5,077 nucleotides of DNA from Spirochaetaceae bacterium UBA4077 (GTDB lineage Bacteria > Spirochaetota > Spirochaetia > Treponematales > Rectinemataceae), in the NCBI GenBank assembly GCA_002383375.1, contig DFYR01000020.1, positions 33,391-38,467 on the forward strand, written 5' to 3'. Below are positions 1 to 5,077 of this stretch, one piece after another. A program made the translations under genes and the position numbers. Positions within the stretch are counted from its first letter, which is position 1. Every line of letters begins with the position of its first letter. A model generated the notes under the pieces. The model was given only the letters and a program-made list of their open reading frames with translations. It did not search any database and had not been told where the DNA came from.

Positions 1-1
1 G

Positions 2-688
2 GCCCCCCTGCCCGTTCTGGGCAAGCTTTCCGGCGACCTGCCCCTTTCTGGTGAACTCTCCGCCGATTCGGTGCGCCTGGCGCTAGGCTTGGCTCCATTG
101 GATGCCATGCCCGCCTCGACCATAGAGCTGCCCTCCAGACCGCCTCAGTTTTGCCAAGGTTGCCCCCACGGCGATTCCTTCAACGCGCTCAAGGAAGCCT
201 TGAATGACGAGGCAGAATTCCTGACGACATCGGACATTGGCTGTTACACCCTGGCTGCCCTGCCTCCCTACAGCGCCGTGGAATCCTGCGTCGACATGGG
301 AGCATCGATTGGCATGGCCCGGGGAGCTTCCAGCGTAGGGCAAAAAAACGCGGTGGCGGCGATCGGCGATTCCACCTTCTACCATTCGGGTATGACGAAC
401 CTGCTAGACGCCATAGCTCACCGCAGCAGGCTCACCCTTATGATCCTGGACAACAGCACGACAGGCATGACGGGAGCCCAGCCGACCATATCGCCCGGGT
501 CGCGCCTAAGAACGCTCATCGAGGGTCTCGGTGTCGAGGCTGGCCATATCCGGGAGCTGGAAGCTCATCGCAAGTTCCACGAGGCCAATGTGGCAGCTAT
601 CAGGGAAGAACTGGCCTACGACGGAGTGTCGGTGATCATTTTAAAGCGCGAATGCCTTGAATACCTGAAAAAAGCGAGGCAGCAATGA
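2..688 (+). CDS. iorA: Indolepyruvate:ferredoxin oxidoreductase, alpha subunit (C-terminal part, 5' end outside window)
   Basis: This is the thiamine-diphosphate subunit of the enzyme that oxidatively decarboxylates aryl pyruvates to aryl-acetyl-CoA with ferredoxin as acceptor. The frame is open from base 2, so the first 228 visible residues are the C-terminal part of a longer protein; the GTG at 71 is an internal valine. Seen in the partial protein: the CxGCPH motif (Cys 51 and 54), the DIGCYTL motif (Cys 81), and the GDSTF motif at about 122-126 followed by LDNSTT with Asn 151. The last two form the Mg-thiamine-diphosphate binding signature of this family, and MTGAQP follows. Classical IorA continues into a C-terminal domain with two CxxCxxC clusters. 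Here the protein ends in a basic helix (KKARQQ) with no such domain, and iorB begins at once. The TGA overlaps the iorB ATG (ATGA). The family assignment is firm; indolepyruvate versus another aryl pyruvate is inferred. Confidence 0.95.
   Translation, partial: APLPVLGKLSGDLPLSGELSADSVRLALGLAPLDAMPASTIELPSRPPQFCQGCPHGDSFNALKEALNDEAEFLTTSDIGCYTLAALPPYSAVESCVDMGASIGMARGASSVGQKNAVAAIGDSTFYHSGMTNLLDAIAHRSRLTLMILDNSTTGMTGAQPTISPGSRLRTLIEGLGVEAGHIRELEAHRKFHEANVAAIREELAYDGVSVIILKRECLEYLKKARQQ
676..679 (+). promoter_or_regulatory. Ribosome binding site of iorB
   Basis: A GAGG core lies inside the last codons of iorA, five bases before the iorB ATG at 685. It supports that start and fits translation re-initiation at the ATGA overlap. 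Confidence 0.6.
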
Positions 689-1263
689 ACTACAATATTA
701 TACTTGCCGGCGTCGGAGGACAGGGCGGCTTGTCGGTTTCGGTGCTCATCGCTAGGGCTGCATTGGCTTCGGGGTATACGGTAAAACAGTCGGAAGTGCA
801 CGGCATGTCCCAGCGGGGCGGCGAAGTTGTAGCCCATCTGCGCATCTCCGAAGGCGAGATTCAAAGCCCTACGATTCCAAGGGGCTCAGCCGATCTCATT
901 CTCGCCTTTGAACCGCTGGAAGCCCTGCGCTACCTGCCCTGGCTTTCCGCTTCCCGGGGTATAGTCGTCAGTTCAACCACTCCAATACGGAATTTTTCCT
1001 CCTACCCTGATGTGGCTGGAATTTTAGCTGAGATTAAAAACCTTCCTAATTATCGGATTCTCGATGCCGAGGCGATCGCCAAACAGGCCGGTAACGCGAG
1101 AGCGGCTAACGTATGTCTTCTAGGCGCCGTCGCTGACCTTTTGCCTGTCAAGGCTGAATTGCTGCGAAAAGAAATTGAGGCGTATTTTATGATCAAGGGC
1201 GATGCGGTAGTTCGAGCAAACTTGAAAGCCTTCGATGAAGGCAGGAACAGATATGGCGCTTGA
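685..1263 (+). CDS. iorB: Indolepyruvate:ferredoxin oxidoreductase, beta subunit
   Basis: This is the gamma-type domain subunit (pyruvate/ketoisovalerate oxidoreductase family) that pairs with IorA to form the working aryl-pyruvate oxidoreductase in the cytoplasm. The 192-residue protein has the normal family length and is complete. Seen: the N-terminal glycine motif GVGGQGG at residues 9-15, then EVHGMSQRGG at 37-46; both are hallmarks of IorB and related 2-oxoacid oxidoreductase gamma subunits. The start at 685 overlaps the iorA stop by four bases and has a GAGG site five bases upstream. The 3' end overlaps the next gene by 11 bases. The second half of the gene is clearly richer in A and T than most of the window (45 of 100 bases are G or C in 981-1080), without any break in the protein. 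It belongs with iorA and the downstream synthetase in one operon. Confidence 0.95.
   Translation: MNYNIILAGVGGQGGLSVSVLIARAALASGYTVKQSEVHGMSQRGGEVVAHLRISEGEIQSPTIPRGSADLILAFEPLEALRYLPWLSASRGIVVSSTTPIRNFSSYPDVAGILAEIKNLPNYRILDAEAIAKQAGNARAANVCLLGAVADLLPVKAELLRKEIEAYFMIKGDAVVRANLKAFDEGRNRYGA
1243..1246 (+). promoter_or_regulatory. Ribosome binding site that decides the synthetase start
   Basis: AGGA (in the context GGCAGGA) ends six bases before the ATG at 1253. The earlier in-frame ATG at 1235 has no comparable site at the right distance, so 1253 is the preferred start. Confidence 0.6.
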
Positions 1264-3727
1264 TTTTTCCCTAGACGAAGGCGAAGCAAGACTAGCGGAG
1301 CGCTTCAAGCAAATCATTGCCCCAGCGATCGCCCAAAAACGGGACTCGTTGACCGAAACCGAGGGCATGGCGATGCTTGATGCAATGGGTATCGCCATCC
1401 CAGGAAAATTATTTGTCAAATCGTCGGCGGAGTTCTTGGCGATCACAAAATCGAACGATTCTGATAGAATCGCGCAACGCGCTTCTCTACGCAACTGGGG
1501 TGACAAGCTTGTTGTCAAGGTAATAAGCCCAGAGATCCTCCACAAGACCGAGATGGGCGGCGTCGCAATATTGCCGAATAAATTCGAATCGGTCATCCTG
1601 GCGCTCGAGGATATGGAGCGCCGCTTCACTTCCTTTAGAGTTGACGGGTACACAATCAATGAGTTCGTACAGTTCGAGCCTAAGCTAGGACATGAAATAT
1701 TATTCGGTTACCGCTTCGCCCCAGATTTCGGCCCCCTGGTGAGCTTCGGCCCGGGCGGCATCTATACAGAATACCTTGCCTCCAAGTTTAAGCCCGGCGA
1801 GAGCACAATAACCATTTCTCCCTTCACCGCCGACAGGGACTTCGTCAGATCGCTGCTGTCGCACAATCTTGTTGCTGGCCTTGTGAGCGCTGGACTGCGC
1901 AACACTAAACCAGAGGTGGATATCGAGGTACTGGTTGACGCAGTCATGGCATTTTTATCCGCCTCAAAAGCCCTGGCCTCCTGCGGGATTTCGGAATTCG
2001 AAGTCAATCCCATGGTAATTCGAAAAGCGCACAGCAGCGTCGGTTCGTCAACGAAAGCCTCGCCGGCGAATCGAAGATTTGCCGCACAGACAGACGCGAC
2101 GATAGACCGAACCGAACCGATGACGCCCCTGGTAGCTCTGGACTGCCTGGTAAAGCTAAAGGATTTTTCTTCGACAGGGCTTACCTACAAGGACAAGATG
2201 GTGCCGCATAACGCGGCCCAGGTTTCAAGACCCGTAGCTAATATCGATAGAATACTTAAACCACAAAGCGCTGCCATTATCGGTGTGTCAGAAAAAGGGC
2301 TGAACAATGGACGCATCATTTTAAGGAATCTTCTGGAAAACGGATTTAACCCAACCAGGATCTTTGTGGTTAAGCCGGGAGTCGAAAGAATCGACGGCTG
2401 CCGCTGCGTCCCCAATGTGGCGAGCCTTCCGGAAAAAGTCGACTTCTTCATCCTCGTCATTCCGGCCTCGGGAACACCGGAAACACTGTCCCAAATAGCT
2501 GAATTTGATAAAGCCTGGTCGGTCATCCTCATACCGGGAGGGCTGGAGGAAAAATCAGGTTCCCATGGAATTGTGGACAAAATGAAAAAAGACCTCCAGG
2601 ACGCCAGGGCCCAGGGCAAGGGTCCGTTGATAAACGGAGGAAACTGCCTGGGCATACGCTCTATGCCGGGCAAGTACAATACCCTTTTCATCCCCGAGGA
2701 AAAACTGCCTATGCCCAAGGGCAAGGTGGCTCCCCTGGCGCTTATATCCCAGTCGGGGGCCTTCGGCATCACGAGAATCTCCAAGCACCCCGACATAAAC
2801 CCGAAATACCTGCTCACCCTGGGCAACCAGATGGATCTGACAATTGGCGATTACCTGGAATACCTGGAAAAGGATGGGGAGGTACGGGTTTTCGCCGTTT
2901 ACGTTGAAGGCTTCAAAGCCCTGGACGGCTTGAAAACCTTTGTGGCTGCCAAAGCGATCACCGAGTCAGGCAGGAGCCTCATTCTCTACCGTGCAGGCCG
3001 GACTAGCGCCGGAGCAGGCGCCGCCGCAAGCCATACGGCGAGCATCGCCGGTGACTACGCTGTCACCAAGGCACTATTTGAAAACATCGGGGCTATTGTC
3101 TGCGACAGCCTAGACGAATTCGACGATGCGATCCGTACCTTTACCCTGCTGGAGGGTCGCAAGGCAAAAGGCAACAGGCTGGGCGCGCTGTCCAACGCCG
3201 GATTCGAGTGCGTAGCTTTAGCCGACAATTTGGGCGGCATGGAACTGGCCAGGTTCAGCGAACGGACGAATGCCGTTCTCGCCCAGGTTCTGGAGGATGC
3301 CGGCATTTCGGACATCGTCGATCTCCATAATCCCCTGGACATCACACCCATGGGCTCGGACGACGCCTACGACCGCTCCTTCAGGGCTATCATGGCGGAT
3401 GTGAATACAGACCTGGGTATTGTGGGTATTGTACCTTTTACCGCCAGAATGAACTCCCTGGCCGCTGACCCTGAACGGCACCGGGAAGACGTGCGTATGC
3501 CCGACTCCATAGCCAACCGCTACGGCTCTCTTCTTTCTGAAACCGAGAAGCCCTTTGTGGCTGTGGTGGATACCGGGGCGCTCTACGATCCTTTGGTTCA
3601 TATCCTGGAAAAGCATGGAATAGTGGTGTTCAGGACCGCCGATAGGGCATTGCGGATGCTGGAGCGTTGGAGAAAGTCGGCGAAAAGTCCGACAAAAAGG
3701 CCTGGCATATCCATGTCACGAAGATAA
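1253..3727 (+). CDS. ADP-forming acyl-CoA synthetase (acetate/aryl-acetate--CoA ligase), fused in beta-alpha order
   Basis: This enzyme converts acyl-CoA, ADP and phosphate to free acid, CoA and ATP, the substrate-level phosphorylation step of many anaerobes. The 824-residue chain has two parts. Residues about 30-258 are the ATP-grasp (beta) part: Lys 89 in VVKVISP, HKTEMGG with His 97, a GPGG loop, and the closing EVNP at 250-253. After a Ser/Ala/Thr-rich linker (about 259-330) comes the alpha part: a CoA-binding Rossmann domain from about 332 (IIGVSE), NCLG with Cys 465, SQSGAFG at 499-505, and ASHTASIAG with His 594, the expected phosphohistidine, followed by the third alpha domain to about 800. 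The tail is short and basic. Many single-chain relatives have alpha first; here beta leads. The start at 1253 is preferred over 1235 because of its ribosome binding site, giving an 11-base overlap with iorB. Coupling to iorAB suggests aryl-acetyl-CoA as substrate, but specificity cannot be read from sequence; acetyl-CoA is also possible. Confidence 0.93.
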   Translation: MALDFSLDEGEARLAERFKQIIAPAIAQKRDSLTETEGMAMLDAMGIAIPGKLFVKSSAEFLAITKSNDSDRIAQRASLRNWGDKLVVKVISPEILHKTEMGGVAILPNKFESVILALEDMERRFTSFRVDGYTINEFVQFEPKLGHEILFGYRFAPDFGPLVSFGPGGIYTEYLASKFKPGESTITISPFTADRDFVRSLLSHNLVAGLVSAGLRNTKPEVDIEVLVDAVMAFLSASKALASCGISEFEVNPMVIRKAHSSVGSSTKASPANRRFAAQTDATIDRTEPMTPLVALDCLVKLKDFSSTGLTYKDKMVPHNAAQVSRPVANIDRILKPQSAAIIGVSEKGLNNGRIILRNLLENGFNPTRIFVVKPGVERIDGCRCVPNVASLPEKVDFFILVIPASGTPETLSQIAEFDKAWSVILIPGGLEEKSGSHGIVDKMKKDLQDARAQGKGPLINGGNCLGIRSMPGKYNTLFIPEEKLPMPKGKVAPLALISQSGAFGITRISKHPDINPKYLLTLGNQMDLTIGDYLEYLEKDGEVRVFAVYVEGFKALDGLKTFVAAKAITESGRSLILYRAGRTSAGAGAAASHTASIAGDYAVTKALFENIGAIVCDSLDEFDDAIRTFTLLEGRKAKGNRLGALSNAGFECVALADNLGGMELARFSERTNAVLAQVLEDAGISDIVDLHNPLDITPMGSDDAYDRSFRAIMADVNTDLGIVGIVPFTARMNSLAADPERHREDVRMPDSIANRYGSLLSETEKPFVAVVDTGALYDPLVHILEKHGIVVFRTADRALRMLERWRKSAKSPTKRPGISMSRR

Positions 3728-3734
3728 CGAAAAA

Positions 3735-3758
3735 GGGGCGGCCATGAAAGGCCGCCCC
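3735..3758 (-). terminator. Rho-independent terminator of the nucleotidase gene
   Basis: A perfect 9-bp GC-rich stem (3735-3743 pairing with 3750-3758) encloses a six-base loop. On the minus strand the stem is followed directly by five T (the complement of A 3730-3734), the normal layout of an intrinsic terminator for the gene that ends at 3803. On the plus strand the stem is followed by CGATCGCCC with no T-run, so it is at best a weak terminator or an RNA 3'-end stabiliser for the synthetase transcript. It sits 7 bases past the synthetase stop and 44 bases past the nucleotidase stop. Confidence 0.75.
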
Positions 3759-3802
3759 CGATCGCCCGGCCGCGTCCTAAAAAAGGCCGCAGCACAAACC
3801 GC

Positions 3803-5077
3803 TTACTTCTTCAGCGTCAAATTTTCATTGGTAACGGTACCCAATGCCTCAAGATGCTTCTGGAAGACTTCTGCGTCCGAGGGGAAGTCAGCTACGTTCT
3901 TTCCGATCAGCATGCGGTAATCATCGCCACCGTTGAAGAGGAAGTTGAGGGTGGCCAGGGTGTATTCCTTGTTGGGATCTACGGGCTGTCCGCCCACCAT
4001 GATGTTGGATACCCGATCTCCGGCCGGCTTGGCGACATCAAGCGTGTAGGTCCATCCCGCCAAGTGGGGGAAACGTCCGTCCGGAGCGGGGAGCTTGCCC
4101 ACGCCGTTCTCCAGCACCGCGTCCAGCTCCGAGCCCTTAAGCTTGCCGGTCTGGATGTAGTTGCCGAAGGGCATTACCGTGTAGACCTGCTTGAGGGTTA
4201 TGTCGCCCGCGGGGATGGAATCCCTGATGCCGCCGCCGTTCATGAGGGCGATGTCGGCGCCGGTGATATAAAGCATGCCGTTGGCGATGAGGGTGCCCAG
4301 GTTGGACTGCTGGGTGCGGACGATTTCGCGCTTGCCCTCCAGGGCGACTGAGGTGGAGGCCACCTTCTTGGAGAGGATTGCGTCCTGGGTCTTGGTCAGC
4401 TCGGCAAGCCGCGCGGTTATAGCCGCGTCGCCCTTGAGCTCGGGAGCATTGGCTACGGTGATGGTCCTGGCGCTCTTGGACTTGACTGTCCTGTTGGTGC
4501 CTACCACGAGGTCGACAACGCCCAGGCCTGCGCCGTAGGAACCGGTGCTGGCGATGAGGACGGAAGTCTTGTTTTCCTTGGTCAAGGTCTCAAGCGAGGT
4601 GTGGCTGTGGCCGTCGATGATCACATCCAGTTCGGGGATGGCCTGGGCAACCTTGAATGAGGTGGGGTCCGAGGACGCATCGGTGCCGATGTGGGATATC
4701 AGCACGAGAACGTCGTACTGGCCGGCCAGTTCGTTGGCGATGGCCCTGCCCTCCACGATCGGATCGGCGAAGGTAACGCCGGCCACGAGCTTGGGATCGG
4801 CCTTATAAGCCGTCTCGGGGGAGGCGAGGCCGAAGAAGGCGACGCGGACGCCCTGGACTTCCTGGATGACGTAGGGGGTGAAGACCCGTTTGCCGTCTTT
4901 GTAGACATTGGCGGCGAGAATTTTGAATTTGGCTTCCTTCCCGAGTTCGAGCAGCCTATCCATGCCGTAGTTGTAGTCGTGGTTGCCGGTCGTCATGTAG
5001 GAATACCCTATCTCGTTCATCATAGTGACGACGATGGCTCCCTTGTCGATGTTCGCGATGGGGAGTCCATGGAGGGT
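3803..5077 (-). CDS. 5'-nucleotidase / 2',3'-cyclic-nucleotide phosphodiesterase, UshA/YfkN family (C-terminal part, 5' end outside window)
   Basis: This is a two-domain metallophosphoesterase that removes phosphate from nucleotides, normally in the periplasm or outside the cell, for nucleoside and phosphate scavenging. The frame stays open to the right edge, so the N-terminus, including any signal peptide and the first metal-binding motif, is missing; 424 residues are visible. Seen in the partial protein: GNHDYNYG at 31-38, LISHIG with His 129, and DGHSH at 155-159 (His 157 and 159). These are the dinuclear metal and catalytic motifs of the calcineurin-like domain. The 5'-nucleotidase C-terminal domain follows, with NGGGIR at 280-285 and the substrate-binding NFLFNGGDDY at 378-387, and ends normally at residue 424. 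The ATG at 5023 is internal, since conserved-looking sequence continues upstream of it. The gene is visibly GC-rich (42 of 60 bases in 4081-4140). It converges on the synthetase gene and ends before a hairpin terminator. The exact substrate (5'-nucleotide, UDP-sugar or cyclic nucleotide) cannot be decided. Confidence 0.95.
   Translation of the reverse strand, partial: TLHGLPIANIDKGAIVVTMMNEIGYSYMTTGNHDYNYGMDRLLELGKEAKFKILAANVYKDGKRVFTPYVIQEVQGVRVAFFGLASPETAYKADPKLVAGVTFADPIVEGRAIANELAGQYDVLVLISHIGTDASSDPTSFKVAQAIPELDVIIDGHSHTSLETLTKENKTSVLIASTGSYGAGLGVVDLVVGTNRTVKSKSARTITVANAPELKGDAAITARLAELTKTQDAILSKKVASTSVALEGKREIVRTQQSNLGTLIANGMLYITGADIALMNGGGIRDSIPAGDITLKQVYTVMPFGNYIQTGKLKGSELDAVLENGVGKLPAPDGRFPHLAGWTYTLDVAKPAGDRVSNIMVGGQPVDPNKEYTLATLNFLFNGGDDYRMLIGKNVADFPSDAEVFQKHLEALGTVTNENLTLKK

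Noticed and set aside
71..73. GTG as the start of the first gene
   Set aside because: The frame is open from base 2 and the residues before it (LSG/GEL/ADS pattern leading into SVRLAL) fit the interior of IorA; a start here would remove most of the enzyme.
1235..1237. ATG as the start of the synthetase
   Set aside because: There is no good ribosome binding site at the right distance, while the ATG 18 bases later has AGGA six bases upstream. The six extra residues carry no recognisable sequence. It cannot be fully excluded.
1120..1659. Minus-strand open frame of 179 codons across the iorB/synthetase junction
   Set aside because: It lies antisense to two well-recognised genes, is Ser-rich as expected of a shadow frame, and matches no family I know.
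2185..2826. Minus-strand open frame of 213 codons inside the synthetase
   Set aside because: It is antisense to the conserved CoA-binding and ligase domains and has a shadow-like composition with no motif.
3218..3616. Minus-strand open frame of 132 codons inside the synthetase
   Set aside because: It is antisense to the third alpha domain and has no recognisable domain.
3779..3784. Second T-run on the minus strand (A 3779-3784) as a separate terminator
   Set aside because: No convincing hairpin lies between the nucleotidase stop and this run.
3854..4351. Plus-strand open frame of 165 codons opposite the nucleotidase
   Set aside because: It is opposite the strongly conserved nucleotidase C-terminal domain; high GC produces long antisense frames here.
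5021..5023. ATG at the start of the visible nucleotidase as its true start
   Set aside because: The frame continues to the window edge with family-like sequence (HGLPIANIDKG), and a start here would cut the metallophosphoesterase domain.

Overview
The window holds four protein-coding genes in two convergent blocks. It is almost entirely coding: the only gap is 75 bases between the blocks. The first gene runs in from the left edge without its start, and the last runs off the right edge without its start. I see no RNA gene, insertion sequence, CRISPR array, attachment site or promoter; the promoters of both blocks must lie outside the window.

Left block, plus strand, about 1-3727. The order is the C-terminal part of indolepyruvate:ferredoxin oxidoreductase alpha (iorA), then beta (iorB), then a single-chain ADP-forming acyl-CoA synthetase. 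The genes overlap by 4 and 11 bases, so they are almost certainly co-transcribed and translationally coupled. Together they read as an energy-conserving route for amino-acid fermentation. IorAB oxidises an aryl pyruvate (from Trp, Phe or Tyr after transamination) to aryl-acetyl-CoA and passes electrons to ferredoxin. The synthetase then converts the acyl-CoA, ADP and phosphate to the free acid, CoA and ATP. Two features stand out: this IorA stops without the usual C-terminal ferredoxin-like iron-sulfur domain, and the synthetase has its ATP-grasp (beta) part in front of its CoA-binding/ligase (alpha) part.

Gap, 3728-3802. It holds a strong 9-bp hairpin whose T-tract lies on the minus-strand side, so it best fits a terminator for the right-hand gene.

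Right block, minus strand, 3803-5077. This is the C-terminal 424 residues of a UshA/YfkN-type 5'-nucleotidase or cyclic-nucleotide phosphodiesterase, normally exported. Nothing ties it functionally to the left block.

Organism: the gene content suggests a strictly anaerobic or fermentative bacterium with a moderate to high GC genome. A spirochaete-like or similar anaerobe is possible, but this is a weak impression from protein style and not something the sequence proves. The window looks like ordinary metabolic chromosome. The best candidate for something less described is the iorAB plus beta-alpha synthetase unit, and I cannot show from sequence alone that it is new.
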